A DNA stretch of 64,000 nt from positions 124,001 to 188,000 of the forward strand of contig JAFRGL010000013.1 in the NCBI GenBank assembly GCA_017433825.1. Reading direction: 5' to 3'. Below the pieces are notes generated by a model. The model was not told where the DNA came from. It saw only the letters and a program-made list of their open reading frames with translations, and searched no databases. Below are positions 24,935 to 34,809 of this stretch, in pieces (position 1 is the stretch's first letter; each line of letters starts with the position of its first letter). This DNA comes from Eubacterium sp. (GTDB lineage Bacteria; Bacillota; Clostridia; Lachnospirales; Lachnospiraceae). The position numbers and the translations under genes are program-made.

Positions 24935-26377
24935 ATGGCTGATGTAAAAACCAAGCCGAAGGCCAATAAGATGGGCTACATGCCCATGGGCAAGCTTCTG
25001 GCGACCATGTCCATCCCGATTATTATCTCACTCGTTATCTCAGCCCTGTACAACATCATCGACAGTATCTACGTTTCCCAGATCGGTGAAAACGCCCTGA
25101 CTGCCGTTACCCTCTGCTTCCCGATGCAGATGATCATGATGGCCATCGGCGCCGGTATGTGCGTAGGCGTAAATGCCCTGCTGTCCAAAGCCCTTGGTGA
25201 AAGAAACCACAAACTGGCCGACCTTATCGCGCAGCACGCCATTTTCCTGGCAGCTATTTCCAGCGTAGTCGTCGGCTTAATCTTCTATAACATTGCCCCG
25301 GGCTTCATCGCCTCCCAGGCCAAAAACGCGGATCCCATCGTTGTGACATACGGTACAGCCTACCTGAAGGTGGTATCCATGTTCTACTTCGGCAGCCTGT
25401 TCGGCGTAACCCTGGAGCGTCTTCTGACCTCCACGGGCCGCACCAACCTGACCATGTACGGCCATGTGACCGGTGCGGTCATCAACATTGTCCTGGACCC
25501 GATTTTCATCTTCGGCAAAGGCCCCATCCCCGCCTTCGGCGTAGCCGGCGCTGCTTATGCCACCATTATCGGCCAGATTGTTTCCGCGATTATTTCACTG
25601 ATTCTGAATATCAGGAAGAACCATGAAATCAATCTGTTTTCCAGAGGATTCCGTCCCAGCATGACCATCATCAAAAACATCTACAAAATCGGTGTTCCTT
25701 CCATGATCATGCAGTGTATCGGTTCCTTTACCACCCTGGGCATCAACGGTATCCTGATGAGCTTTACCCCCACGGCCATCGCCACCAACGGCGTCTTCAA
25801 CAGGATCAACAGTATGATTATGTTCCCGACCTTCGGTATTTCCTCATCCATGGTACCGATAATCGCATTCAACTACGGCGCGCAGAATAAGAAGAGGGTA
25901 AATGAAGCTGTAAATAAATCGACTCTGGCCGCTTTCGTCATCATGGCTATCGGCACGGTCATCCTGTGGGTATTCCCGCGGCAGCTGATGGGCATCTTCA
26001 ATGCCACCCCGGAAATGGAAGCCATCGGCATATGGTGCTTCCGCCTGATTTCCACCAGCTTCATCCCGGCCTCCTACTGTATGCTGAGGGGTTCCGCCAT
26101 GCAGGCTTTGGGCAACTCCTTCTACACCATGCTGACCTCGCTGCTGCGTCAGATCATCGTGCTGCTGCCCGCCGCCTTCCTGTTCTCCCGCCTCTTCGGC
26201 CTGAACGGCACCTGGCTTGGCTGGCCCTGCGCAGAGGTTGCATCCCTTATCCTGAACATCTTCTTCTACAGAAGCGTGTACAAGAAGACCGTAGGCCTGC
26301 TGCCGGATGAGCAGCCCATCGAACTAAGATATACGGAAAACGACGAAACTGTTGTCGCCGCTTCCGCAGAGGAATAA
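24935..26377 (+). CDS. MATE-family efflux transporter
   Basis: The 480-residue protein has 12 predicted membrane helices and two MatE halves with the usual sequence blocks (SIPIIISLVISALYNIIDSIYVSQIG at the start, then FNRINSMIMFPTFGISSSMVPIIAFNYGAQ). MATE proteins export cationic drugs or metabolites in exchange for Na+ or H+. The substrate is unknown. The ATG follows AGAAGGAAG. It has its own promoter and a strong terminator, so it is monocistronic. Confidence 0.92.
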   Translation: MADVKTKPKANKMGYMPMGKLLATMSIPIIISLVISALYNIIDSIYVSQIGENALTAVTLCFPMQMIMMAIGAGMCVGVNALLSKALGERNHKLADLIAQHAIFLAAISSVVVGLIFYNIAPGFIASQAKNADPIVVTYGTAYLKVVSMFYFGSLFGVTLERLLTSTGRTNLTMYGHVTGAVINIVLDPIFIFGKGPIPAFGVAGAAYATIIGQIVSAIISLILNIRKNHEINLFSRGFRPSMTIIKNIYKIGVPSMIMQCIGSFTTLGINGILMSFTPTAIATNGVFNRINSMIMFPTFGISSSMVPIIAFNYGAQNKKRVNEAVNKSTLAAFVIMAIGTVILWVFPRQLMGIFNATPEMEAIGIWCFRLISTSFIPASYCMLRGSAMQALGNSFYTMLTSLLRQIIVLLPAAFLFSRLFGLNGTWLGWPCAEVASLILNIFFYRSVYKKTVGLLPDEQPIELRYTENDETVVAASAEE

Positions 26378-26410
26378 ACATCTTTCCGGTATCCGGATAA
26401 ATAATACAAA

Positions 26411-26446
26411 GCGTCCCGCGTAAAATAAACCGCGGGACGCTTTTTT
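26411..26446. terminator. Intrinsic terminator between MATE and clpB genes
   Basis: GCGTCCCGCG and CGCGGGACGC are perfect 10-base arms with a 10-base loop followed by six T residues. It serves the MATE transcript and possibly the convergent clpB transcript. Confidence 0.92.
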
Positions 26447-26459
26447 ATCATTTAAAAGG

Positions 26460-29045
26460 TCAGGCTGCCGGTCTGGCAACCAGCTCTCCGTTTTCCACGG
26501 CGATTTCGATGGTATCGCCTTCACCCACCTGTCCGGAAAGGATCAGTTTCGCGGACAGGGTTTCCACATATTTCTGCAGATAACGCTTCAGGGGCCTTGC
26601 ACCGTACAGCGGGTCGTAGCCGCCTTCGATGATCATTGCCTTGGCTTCATCCGTAAGCCGGATGGACAGTTCGCTGTCCGCCAGACGCTTGTTCAGGGAT
26701 TTTATCAAAAGCTCTACGATATGGCTGATATTGTCCTTGGTCAGCGGCTTGAACATGATGATTTCATCCAGCCTGTTCAGGAATTCCGGTCTGAAATGAC
26801 CCCTGAGTTCCTGGTTTACCAGGTCAACGGCTTCCTGGCTTATCTCCCCGTCGTCCTTCATGTCTTCCAGCAGGTAGGAGGAACCCAGGTTCGACGTCAT
26901 GATGAGGATGGTATTCTTGAAGTCCACCGTCCGGCCCTGGGAATCGGTCACACGGCCGTCGTCCAGAATCTGGAGCAGTACGTTGAACACATCCGGATGG
27001 GCTTTTTCGATTTCATCGAACAGCACCACGGAGTAGGGTTTCCGGCGTACGGCTTCCGTCAGCTGGCCGCCTTCTTCGTAGCCCACATATCCGGGAGGCG
27101 CTCCGATAAGCCTGGACACGGAGAATTTCTCCATGTATTCACTCATATCGATACGCACCATATTGTTCTCATCGTCGAAAAGCTTCTCAGCCAGGGCCTT
27201 GGCAAGCTCGGTTTTGCCCACACCCGTAGGTCCGAGGAACATGAAGGAGCCGATGGGCTTGCCCGGGTCTTTCACACCCGCCTTCGAACGGATGATGGCG
27301 TCCGCCACCTTGGTGACGGCTTCGTCCTGGCCGACCACCCGCTCGTGCAGCTGGTCTTCCAGCTTCAGGATTTTCTCTCTTTCACCCTGGGTAAGCTTCG
27401 CCACCGGGATACCGGTCCAGCGGGAAATGATACGGGCAATCTCTTCTTCCGTAACGCTTTCATGCACCAGGGTAAGGTCCCTGCTCTTCACCGCCGCTTC
27501 CTCATCCGCCAGTTCTTTCTGGAGTCTGGGCAGTTCACCATACTGCAGCTCCGCTGCCCGGTTCAGATCATATTTCTGCTGGGCGTCCTGGATCTGCAGG
27601 TTCACGTCCACAATCTGCTCACGCAGCTTTGACAGACGCTCCACGGAAGATTTTTCATTCTCCCACTGGGTTTTCTTATTTGCAAACTCTTCCTTGAGCT
27701 CCGCCAGGTCTTTCTTCAGGTCTTCCAGCCTTTCCATGGACAGACGGTCGGTTTCTTTTTCCAATGCGGTCTGTTCGATTTCCAGCTGCATGATTTTACG
27801 GTTCAGTTCATCCAGCTCGGTGGGCATGGAGTCCAGCTCGGTCTTAATGCTGGCGCAGGCCTCGTCCACCAGGTCAATGGCCTTGTCCGGCAGGAACCGG
27901 TCGGAAATATACCTGTGGGAAAGGGTTGCCGCCGCCACCAAGGCGCTGTCGGTAATCTTCACGCCGTGGTATTTCTCGTAATTGTCCTTGATGCCCCTTA
28001 AGATGGAAATGGTATCTTCCACCGTGGGCTCGTCCACCAGAACGGTCTGGAAACGACGCTCCAGGGCTTTGTCTTTTTCAATGTATTTCCGGTATTCGTC
28101 CAGGGTGGTGGCGCCGATGCAGTGCAGCTCGCCCCTGGCCAGCATGGGCTTGAGCATGTTGCCGGCGTCCATGGCGCCTTCGGTCTTGCCTGCGCCGACG
28201 ATAAGGTGCAGCTCATCAATGAAGAGGATAATCCGGCCGTCGGAGCTTTTGACTTCCTCCAGCACGGCTTTCAGCCTCTCCTCGAACTCGCCCCTGTATT
28301 TCGCGCCTGCCACCAGGGCACCCATATCCAGCGAGAATATGGTCTTGTCTTTTAAGGCTTCCGGCACGTCCCCGGCCACAATACGCTGGGCCAGGCCTTC
28401 CACGACGGCGGTTTTGCCGACGCCGGGTTCGCCGATAAGCACCGGGTTGTTCTTCGTCTTCCTGGACAGGATACGCACCACGTTACGGATTTCCGCATCC
28501 CTGCCGATGACCGGATCCAGCTTCTGGTCCCGGGCTTTTTCCACCAGGTCGGAGCCGTATTTGTTCAGCGTATCATACGTGGCCTCCGGATTGTCGGTGG
28601 TCACCCGCTGGTTGCCCCGGACCGTGGACAGGGCCTGCAGGAATCTTTCCGTTGTAATGCCGAACTCCCGGAAGAATTTCTTCATGGAGGGCGACGGCTT
28701 GTTCAGCATGGCCAGGAACAGATGCTCCACAGACACGTAATCATCGCCCATGGCCTTCGCCTGGTCCTCCGCGGACACCAGCGTCTGGTTCAGGTACTGG
28801 CCGATGTAGGGATTGCCTCCCTGCACCTTGGTTCTGGCATTCAAAGCGCTCTCCAGCGCATTTTTAAAATAATCCGGCTGGATTTCCATCTTCTCGATCA
28901 TCTTCAGGATCAGGCTGTCTTCCTGGTTCACCAGATTGTACAGCAGATGCTCCTGTTCGATCTCCTGGTTGCCGAATTCGTAGGCGGCCTTTTCCAAATC
29001 CTGGACCGCACTTAATGATTTCTGTGTAAATTTACTGATATTCAT
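26460..29045 (-). CDS. clpB: ATP-dependent disaggregase ClpB
   Basis: The 861-residue AAA+ protein has the ClpB order: an N-terminal substrate domain (1-145), the first ATPase domain with GEPGVGKTA (about 205), a long coiled-coil middle domain (about 400-520; many KE and LE heptads) and the second ATPase domain with GPTGVGKTE (about 605). The middle domain separates it from ClpA and ClpC. It rescues aggregated proteins with DnaK. The ATG at 29043-29045 was chosen because GAGGTG precedes it. It is under a CIRCE-controlled promoter, so HrcA repression and heat induction are expected; hrcA is not in this window. Confidence 0.96.
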   Translation of the reverse strand: MNISKFTQKSLSAVQDLEKAAYEFGNQEIEQEHLLYNLVNQEDSLILKMIEKMEIQPDYFKNALESALNARTKVQGGNPYIGQYLNQTLVSAEDQAKAMGDDYVSVEHLFLAMLNKPSPSMKKFFREFGITTERFLQALSTVRGNQRVTTDNPEATYDTLNKYGSDLVEKARDQKLDPVIGRDAEIRNVVRILSRKTKNNPVLIGEPGVGKTAVVEGLAQRIVAGDVPEALKDKTIFSLDMGALVAGAKYRGEFEERLKAVLEEVKSSDGRIILFIDELHLIVGAGKTEGAMDAGNMLKPMLARGELHCIGATTLDEYRKYIEKDKALERRFQTVLVDEPTVEDTISILRGIKDNYEKYHGVKITDSALVAAATLSHRYISDRFLPDKAIDLVDEACASIKTELDSMPTELDELNRKIMQLEIEQTALEKETDRLSMERLEDLKKDLAELKEEFANKKTQWENEKSSVERLSKLREQIVDVNLQIQDAQQKYDLNRAAELQYGELPRLQKELADEEAAVKSRDLTLVHESVTEEEIARIISRWTGIPVAKLTQGEREKILKLEDQLHERVVGQDEAVTKVADAIIRSKAGVKDPGKPIGSFMFLGPTGVGKTELAKALAEKLFDDENNMVRIDMSEYMEKFSVSRLIGAPPGYVGYEEGGQLTEAVRRKPYSVVLFDEIEKAHPDVFNVLLQILDDGRVTDSQGRTVDFKNTILIMTSNLGSSYLLEDMKDDGEISQEAVDLVNQELRGHFRPEFLNRLDEIIMFKPLTKDNISHIVELLIKSLNKRLADSELSIRLTDEAKAMIIEGGYDPLYGARPLKRYLQKYVETLSAKLILSGQVGEGDTIEIAVENGELVARPAA

Positions 29046-29210
29046 ATAACTCACCTCTTTTGCGGGTAAATTTTCTGTATTAATCAGGGAATGGGCGGTT
29101 TTCTCTTTCCACCCGGTATTTCTCCGCCTGCCGGTGTTTTCGGGCTTTCCGGTACGTTCTCCTTACCGGTGTTTTTGAATTATCCGGGGTTTTCCCTGTT
29201 TACATAAGGA
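29046..29210 (-). other. Long clpB leader with a duplicated segment
   Basis: Between the promoter and the ATG lies a leader of about 160 nt. Read on the minus strand it holds two similar units that begin AAAACACCGG and contain TACCGG, spaced about 35 bases. No riboswitch family is recognised and no gene is present. Confidence 0.4.
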
Positions 29211-29239
29211 AGTATACCGCAAATTGTTAGCACTGTCAA
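29211..29239 (-). promoter_or_regulatory. clpB promoter
   Basis: On the minus strand TTGACA (29234-29239) and TATACT (29211-29216) are 17 bases apart. The -35 box lies inside the CIRCE element. Confidence 0.9.
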
Positions 29240-29253
29240 GAGGTGAGTGCTAA
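29227..29253. promoter_or_regulatory. CIRCE operator (HrcA binding site)
   Basis: TTAGCACTG, nine bases, GAGTGCTAA matches the CIRCE consensus with one mismatch at the ninth base. It overlaps the clpB -35 box, so HrcA bound here would block the polymerase. Confidence 0.93.
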
Positions 29254-29306
29254 TCGTTCTGAAATATTTCTGCATTTTGCCTGTGAAACAGGTGTTTCTG
29301 AACGTG

Positions 29307-29335
29307 AAAAAGGGGACCTGCGCATCCAAGTCCCC
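29307..29335 (-). terminator. Terminator after the 1124-residue secreted protein gene
   Basis: On the minus strand GGGGAC and GTCCCC form a stem with a 12-base loop, followed by five T residues. Confidence 0.75.
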
Positions 29336-29355
29336 CGAAAATCACCTTTTTAAGC

Positions 29356-32300
29356 TTATTGTATCCCGTTTACGGTAAGGGATATCGTCTTTATGTAGTC
29401 CCCGGTCTTATCTACATTATTGGAGGAGCTGTTCGGATCAACCTCCGTCCATCCGTCGCTGTAGGGACCTTTGACGAACTGCTGTTTTTTCACTTTTTCA
29501 TGTCTGGTTACCGAAGCCTGCATGCTGCAGTTGATGTAGATGGTATCGCCCTTTACCTCCACCGTGACCAGCTGGTTTTCCGCCTTGATTTCCCATGTGT
29601 TATTTACGGAAGTAGACTGCTTCATGAGGTACTGTGACGTCTCATGCCAGGACTCGTCAATCGACACGCTCTCCGTGACGGTGGCTTTCAGCGAGCAGGA
29701 ACCCTGCTTTGTGCTGTTGTTGATGGTTCCGTTGATTTCAAAGGTCGCCGCGGAACTGCCGCCTGCGCTGCCTTCATCTCTGTATTGATACAGGTATACA
29801 TACTCATCGGCGCTTACCGTGGCGGTACCGTAGATTTTGAACTCATTCCCGTTCAATTCACAGGTACAGTTTTCAAAAGCCTTGCTGAGGCTGTTCTCCA
29901 GATTCCCGTACCCGCTCGTCCGGAACTGGCTGTCCCCGTTGTCCTGCCCTTTTCGCACATTGCTGTCATAATAAAACAGCCTCTTTGTATTATCTGTTTT
30001 CGGAATGGTAACCGTTACGTGGATCTTCCCGTCTTCCCCGGTATCCGGGATGGTAAAGGGTACCGGCACATCCTGGGATCCAGGATTCGACACGTCGGTA
30101 AATATCATGGTGTCCGGGGCGCCCATCAGGAGGTAATGGTATACCGTGCAGGTAAAGACCACGTCATTGTCCTTCTTATAAAACCCTTCATACCGGGGCA
30201 TGAAATTCTGCCAGTGGGGATAATACAGGTACGGATCGCACTGCGTCATCGTATCGTTCTCGCTGTATTTGATGTTCGGCAGGAATACGGGCGCCTTTAC
30301 CGGCTTGTTCCCCTTCGCGAATTTCATGGTAACTCTGTATTTGTCGTATCCGGTCTCGGAGCCCTTGTCGTTTCCTTCGAGGTAATTGTAATCCAGGGCG
30401 TATTTCGAACCGGAGAACCGGTCGCCGTTTTCATCCGGCGCGATGTTCTCGTCCACGACCCGGAACTCCATTTTCGTGTTCAGCAGCTCCTGCAGGGTAC
30501 CGGATACCGCCTCGGTGAGCTCTGCGGCCCCGGAATGCTCGTAGGATTTCACGATATCGAGAATTATCGGGCCGTGTACCCTCATCAGCTCCGCGATATA
30601 ATTATTCTTATAGTTCTCCTGATTTTCCGCGGAGGTTTCAGCCTGACTGTATCCGTTGTGTTCGCGGAACGCCTTGTCCACCGCCCGGAAAGTTTCCATG
30701 TCTTCCCAGCAGGCATTGGCGTAATTCTCGTAAAACTGTTTTACAACTTTGGTCAGCCTGGCGGGATCGCCCTCGCAGATTTTAAAGAGCGTATGCAGAA
30801 CCACCGCCCATTCCTTATTGCCGATATAATCGCTGTATTTCTCCATGTCCGCGCAGACGCTTCTCGTATCATAGGCGGAAAGGCCGAAAATCTTCCGGAT
30901 CACCTCCTGAAGCTTCGCATCTTCGGCTGGCGTTAATTCCTTAAGCTTTTTGATGACGCCGAAGTCGGAACCCCTTGCCAGGTTTTCCGGGATTGCCATA
31001 TAATAAAACACCCTGTTGCTGTCATAATCCGCTTTCCGGTTGTCCAGCCAGGTATCATCATATCCCCCGGGCGTATAATACGACCTGTAAGCCTTTTCAT
31101 TCACGGAGAGCTCCCTGCCGGTGTATTTTTCGTAGGCCCAGCTTGCTGCCGCCAGGGAAAGGCCGGCGACCGCGGCCGGGATATTGAGGCCCGGAACGCA
31201 TCCCACCCAGGCGACGCCTGCGGACAGATAATCCAGTTTATGGTTGTACGCCGCCTGCAGGAAGCTTTTTCCCTGATCCATTTCCAGAATGATCTTGCGA
31301 GCATAGGACCAGGTGGCCAGGGCAGCGGCAACCGGCGCGATTACCTTCCCGAGACCGTTCGCCAGGGTCGATACCCCTTTCCCGACGGTGGAAAGTCTGC
31401 TTCCGGCCGCGAATTTCACCCCGTCTCTGGCGGCTTTTTTCAGGCCCTCCTTGGCAAGCGTGCCGACGCTGTTCCCCGTATCCGTCGCCGTGACGCCGTT
31501 CTGAGCGTCCATGTTCCAGCCGAAAAGATCCGTGACGAAATCCGAACTGTAGACAAGGGTATCCTTCGGGGTGCTCTTCGCGGCCGCCTCAAATTCCTCG
31601 ATGCTCCTGGAAACCGCGTCGTCCATGTACTTTTCCAGGGCTTCCGCGCTGATCACGTAAACCGGCCTGTCCTTTAAGTCGGCATCCCCGTACAGATAAA
31701 ACAAACCTCTTAAGTTCTCCGCGGACATCTTCGGCATTTCTTCCCGGTCGTTCAGCCATCCTGTGATCTGCCGGTAGAGGGAATCAAGGACATTGACCTT
31801 CGCCTTGTCGCTGAAATGGGTGGTGTATACCAGGTCGCTCTTCCCGTCCTCACTGGTTTCGCTGTACAGCCTCTCCCATTCCCCCGTCTCCTCGTTGTAG
31901 CTTGCCCAGTACGTGAATTCGTTGTCTCTTTTGTCCTTCGGCACGGTAATCACGACCTCCACCGGGAACTCGTCCTGCCCGGAAGCGAGGAAAAAATCAT
32001 AGGCCTTCAGCCTGTAACCGGCTTTTTCATCGGTTTTTTCCGGCAGATCCACGATGGTCAGCTTATCCTCTCCCAAAAGGCTGTAGGAGAAATCAACCGT
32101 AATGTCTCCGCAGGAAACAACCGTATCCGAGGCTTTTATGTCCGTTTCCTTTTTCGGCGCTGCTTTGCGCTCCGCGGCCGTATAGGTAACGGAAATATCC
32201 GAAGTCGTCCCTAAGTGCGCGAAGCCGTCTTCGTCCACGTACGCTTTTTCCGCGTCTGCCGCAGGAGCGTATCGAAGCTCGAAGAAGCCTGCGTTCCCGC

Positions 32301-32730
32301 TTTCGGCATTGCAGCTCCAGGTGGAATAATCGGAATCCTCGATATAATACGTGGTTCCTGCCTTCAGCTCCACATCCGTAAAAGCGTCCCAATAAACGTT
32401 GGCCGGGACGCCGCTTCCGGTCCGGGCCCGGGTCTGCCAGCTGCCGACGCAGCCGCCGCCGCCTGTATAAATGCTGACCGTACCCGGCGTACTGCCCTTT
32501 CCCCCGTTCCAGTGGTACGTGGTAACCGCAGCAAGCGTGACGTCCTCCTCCGGCGTATACATCGCGGCGGCGGAAGGATTCGCCTTCACGGTTTCTTCGT
32601 TAAAGTTGCTGTAAAGAAGCGGGAAATCCTGAATGGATTCCGCCGACACCGGTGCAGGAAAAGCGGTAACGGCGACTGCCAGAACCACACAGATTATCCT
32701 GCGGAAAAATGAATTGCGACTTGTTTTCAT
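29356..32730 (-). CDS. Large secreted protein with a NVYWE-type domain and a hydrophobic central region
   Basis: The 1124-residue protein starts with a Sec signal peptide (cleavage likely after PAPVSA, about residue 30). Residues 60-155 resemble a small beta domain seen in Gram-positive surface proteins, with TYHWNGGKGSTPGTVSIY, ANVYWDAF and DSDYSTWSCNAESGNAGF. About 420-530 contain glycine- and alanine-rich hydrophobic stretches (VIAPVAAALATWSYA; LNIPAAVAGLSLAAASWAYE) that could insert into membranes. The C-terminal half is beta-rich with many Asn, Ser and Thr. No LPXTG, SLH or choline-binding anchor is seen. The function is unknown; a surface, adhesion or pore-forming role is possible. The ATG follows AAGGAGG. 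The FAD reductase gene ends 62 bp upstream in the same direction. Confidence 0.75.
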   Translation of the reverse strand: MKTSRNSFFRRIICVVLAVAVTAFPAPVSAESIQDFPLLYSNFNEETVKANPSAAAMYTPEEDVTLAAVTTYHWNGGKGSTPGTVSIYTGGGGCVGSWQTRARTGSGVPANVYWDAFTDVELKAGTTYYIEDSDYSTWSCNAESGNAGFFELRYAPAADAEKAYVDEDGFAHLGTTSDISVTYTAAERKAAPKKETDIKASDTVVSCGDITVDFSYSLLGEDKLTIVDLPEKTDEKAGYRLKAYDFFLASGQDEFPVEVVITVPKDKRDNEFTYWASYNEETGEWERLYSETSEDGKSDLVYTTHFSDKAKVNVLDSLYRQITGWLNDREEMPKMSAENLRGLFYLYGDADLKDRPVYVISAEALEKYMDDAVSRSIEEFEAAAKSTPKDTLVYSSDFVTDLFGWNMDAQNGVTATDTGNSVGTLAKEGLKKAARDGVKFAAGSRLSTVGKGVSTLANGLGKVIAPVAAALATWSYARKIILEMDQGKSFLQAAYNHKLDYLSAGVAWVGCVPGLNIPAAVAGLSLAAASWAYEKYTGRELSVNEKAYRSYYTPGGYDDTWLDNRKADYDSNRVFYYMAIPENLARGSDFGVIKKLKELTPAEDAKLQEVIRKIFGLSAYDTRSVCADMEKYSDYIGNKEWAVVLHTLFKICEGDPARLTKVVKQFYENYANACWEDMETFRAVDKAFREHNGYSQAETSAENQENYKNNYIAELMRVHGPIILDIVKSYEHSGAAELTEAVSGTLQELLNTKMEFRVVDENIAPDENGDRFSGSKYALDYNYLEGNDKGSETGYDKYRVTMKFAKGNKPVKAPVFLPNIKYSENDTMTQCDPYLYYPHWQNFMPRYEGFYKKDNDVVFTCTVYHYLLMGAPDTMIFTDVSNPGSQDVPVPFTIPDTGEDGKIHVTVTIPKTDNTKRLFYYDSNVRKGQDNGDSQFRTSGYGNLENSLSKAFENCTCELNGNEFKIYGTATVSADEYVYLYQYRDEGSAGGSSAATFEINGTINNSTKQGSCSLKATVTESVSIDESWHETSQYLMKQSTSVNNTWEIKAENQLVTVEVKGDTIYINCSMQASVTRHEKVKKQQFVKGPYSDGWTEVDPNSSSNNVDKTGDYIKTISLTVNGIQ

Positions 32731-32792
32731 TCATGTTCCTCCTTCTTTGCATGTTCTTCCGTACTGTCAGGTGCCTTTCCGTCGCGAACCGG

Positions 32793-34196
32793 TCAGCGCC
32801 TGCACTCTCCCGCGATAAATCCGAAGACCACACACTCCGCGAGCGCGTTGCCGCCGAGGCGGTTTTTGCCGTGTATGCCGCCGCAGCATTCCCCGGCGGC
32901 ATACAGGCCCGGAATGGGCTGTCCCTGCCCGTCCAGCACCCTGGCCTTCGTATCAATCTTCAGTCCGCCCATGGTGAAATGCACCGTCGGCCACTGGGGA
33001 ATGGCATAGAACGGCCCATCCTTTAATAAATGGAAGGTGGTGCCGCGCACCTTGCCAAAATCATCTTCCTTTTCGCCCGCCACAAAAGCATTATGGCTGT
33101 CGACCGCAGCGCGGAGTGCCCCTGCCGGGATATTGACGGCCTCCGCCAGACCCTCCAGGGTATCTGCCGCATACAGCCTTTTCACTTTGGTAAAGCGTTC
33201 GATTTCATCCCCGCTCAGTCCCAGGATGTCTGCAATTTCCTGATTGAAAACCGCAAAGGTAGGCTTTTCGCAGTTCTGAACCTGGGCATCACTCACCGCA
33301 TCCCTTCCCAAAAGCTCATTGACGAATCGTTCTCCCTTTTGGTTGACATAAATCATCCCATAGCCGGCACCGGTATAGGCATGAAAGCCGCAGGTGTCAA
33401 TCCCCCCGCTTTTCGGATCAGCGCAGGGATACAGCTGGATATATTCCATGCCGGTCACCGCCGCGCCGGCCTGCTGCGCCAGCCGGATAACTTCCCCCGT
33501 GGCGCCTTCATGGTTGGAGCAGCCGTAATCCTCCGTCAGTGCGGGGCAGTATTTCTGCCGCAGTGCGGTATCCCGGGAGAAACCGCCCGAGGCGATAATC
33601 ACCCGGTCCGAGGCCATTATCGTCAGCTTCTCATCTTCCGTCTCTCCCTCTCCGTCTTCCGGCATCTTCCGAACCGCCGTCACGCCGGTCACTCTCCCGT
33701 TCTCTTTAAGGAAGCCCGTCACCGCGCAGCGGTTCATAAACACCGCGCCGGCAGCTTCCGCCGCGGCGTGCACCTTGTCCATAATCTGCCGGCCGGTGAT
33801 ATCCGACATATACGCCCGGTGCACCGAATGCCCGCCTATCTGGTTCAGCGCGTCGGTAAAGGTAACGCCGCAGGAAATCAGCCAGTTTAAGCCCTCCGGC
33901 GCGCCTTTGGCCATGGTTTCAATCAATGCCATATCCCCGATGCCGCCGCCTGCCTTAAACGTATCCTCCGCGTGAAGCTGCCAGGAATCAGGCTCCAGAT
34001 TGAATTTCTCCCTGTATTTGAGTACGGAATCCGAAGAGGCGTAGCCGCCTCCCGCCAGATTGGAATTTCCGCCGAAATAATCCATTTTCTCCAAAACCAG
34101 CACATTTTTCCCGGCCGATGCTGCCTTGTACGCCGCCGCGCACCCCGCAAGGCCGGAACCGATAATGAGGATATCAGCAGATACATTTTTTATCAT
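32793..34196 (-). CDS. FAD-dependent fumarate reductase/oxidoreductase flavoprotein
   Basis: The 467-residue protein belongs to the fumarate reductase/succinate dehydrogenase flavoprotein family. It has the FAD dinucleotide fold near its start (ILIIGSGLAGCAAAYKA, then VLVLEKMDYFGGNSNLAGGG) and the C-terminal closing motif GGNALAECVVFG. It has no FMN-binding domain, haem domain or export signal, so it is a stand-alone cytoplasmic reductase that needs an external electron donor. The substrate could be fumarate, an enoate or urocanate. The ATG at 34194-34196 follows AAGGTGG; longer readings upstream lack a ribosome site. A near-palindrome AACCATATTTGGTT at about 34328-34341 may be an operator. 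Confidence 0.85.
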   Translation of the reverse strand: MIKNVSADILIIGSGLAGCAAAYKAASAGKNVLVLEKMDYFGGNSNLAGGGYASSDSVLKYREKFNLEPDSWQLHAEDTFKAGGGIGDMALIETMAKGAPEGLNWLISCGVTFTDALNQIGGHSVHRAYMSDITGRQIMDKVHAAAEAAGAVFMNRCAVTGFLKENGRVTGVTAVRKMPEDGEGETEDEKLTIMASDRVIIASGGFSRDTALRQKYCPALTEDYGCSNHEGATGEVIRLAQQAGAAVTGMEYIQLYPCADPKSGGIDTCGFHAYTGAGYGMIYVNQKGERFVNELLGRDAVSDAQVQNCEKPTFAVFNQEIADILGLSGDEIERFTKVKRLYAADTLEGLAEAVNIPAGALRAAVDSHNAFVAGEKEDDFGKVRGTTFHLLKDGPFYAIPQWPTVHFTMGGLKIDTKARVLDGQGQPIPGLYAAGECCGGIHGKNRLGGNALAECVVFGFIAGECRR

Positions 34197-34400
34197 TTTA
34201 TATTTCCACCTTATAACAGACTTCAGGGGAACGTTGCCGAAGCTTATGTTCCGTAAATCAGTATCAGCAAAACTTCCGGCTGTATTCAGCCTACTGTTGA
34301 TTTTAGCCGAAGAATGATCGGGAATCAACCATATTTGGTTCATTTGAACAGGAAAAGCCTTCACCATGAGGTACGGCGTCTATGATACAATTGAATTGTG

Positions 34401-34429
34401 TTGCATTACGCTCTTATTTAAGTTATAAT
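34401..34429 (+). promoter_or_regulatory. Orphan sigma-A promoter in the 34.2-35.0 kb gap
   Basis: TTGCAT and TATAAT are separated by 17 bases. No protein gene follows on this strand for several kilobases, yet the promoter match is good. Confidence 0.65.
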
Positions 34430-34435
34430 AACCTC

Positions 34436-34590
34436 TGTAAAGCGACAGCGGGCATTTGCATAAAGGAGGTGCTGCCTATGACTTGAACCGGCATCTGACG
34501 TAAAACCCTTTTTATCACATCCCGCCGTATTACGTGAATGATTATCGTATCCGGCGTCTTTATGTGCATCCGCACATTATCCTTTTTTTA
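34436..34590 (+). ncRNA. Candidate small RNA or minigene transcript
   Basis: Downstream of the orphan promoter an ideal ribosome site (AAAGGAGGT, 34462-34470) is followed after seven bases by ATG ACT TGA, a two-codon reading frame (34478-34486). About 75 bases later ATGTGC ATCC GCACAT is followed by a seven-T run, a modest terminator. The unit is therefore about 150 nt and encodes no longer protein. It could be a small RNA, a leader peptide unit without its gene, or a remnant. Confidence 0.45.
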
Positions 34591-34729
34591 ATCCCAGTTA
34601 ATTAATATCATTTTCTGCGAAAAAAGCGGCAGTCTGCCCGGCTTCCCGGTATTGCCATGACTGACGGTTTACCGGTATTGACATGCTCTGCCGGCTTTCC
34701 TATATTACTTGCTCCGCCGAATGCTTTAC
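34591..34729. other. Non-coding stretch without a recognised feature
   Basis: This part of the 768-bp gap between tcdA and the FAD reductase gene holds no credible gene. It has loosely repeated CCGGYTT and CGGTATTG words around 34638-34700 but no clear element. Confidence 0.4.
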
Positions 34730-34781
34730 AAAAAAATAAAAGGCATTGCCCGGGCACACACGGTTTCGCCGGACAGATGCC
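34730..34781 (-). terminator. Strong intrinsic terminator downstream of tcdA
   Basis: On the minus strand GGCAT/ATGCC, TG/CA and CCGG/CCGG form one interrupted stem, followed by TTTTATTTTTTT. Confidence 0.8.
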
Positions 34782-34809
34782 GATATGAAAGGGAAATTCC
34801 CGAAGACTG

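Noticed and set aside
29644-30936. 430-codon frame on the plus strand opposite the large secreted protein
   Set aside because: No recognisable domains or ribosome site, and the minus-strand gene has a clear signal peptide, ribosome site and terminator.
34468-34500. tRNA remnant on the minus strand suggested by a TTCAAGT word
   Set aside because: Only a T-loop-like word is present; stem pairs fail and no acceptor or anticodon arm can be drawn.
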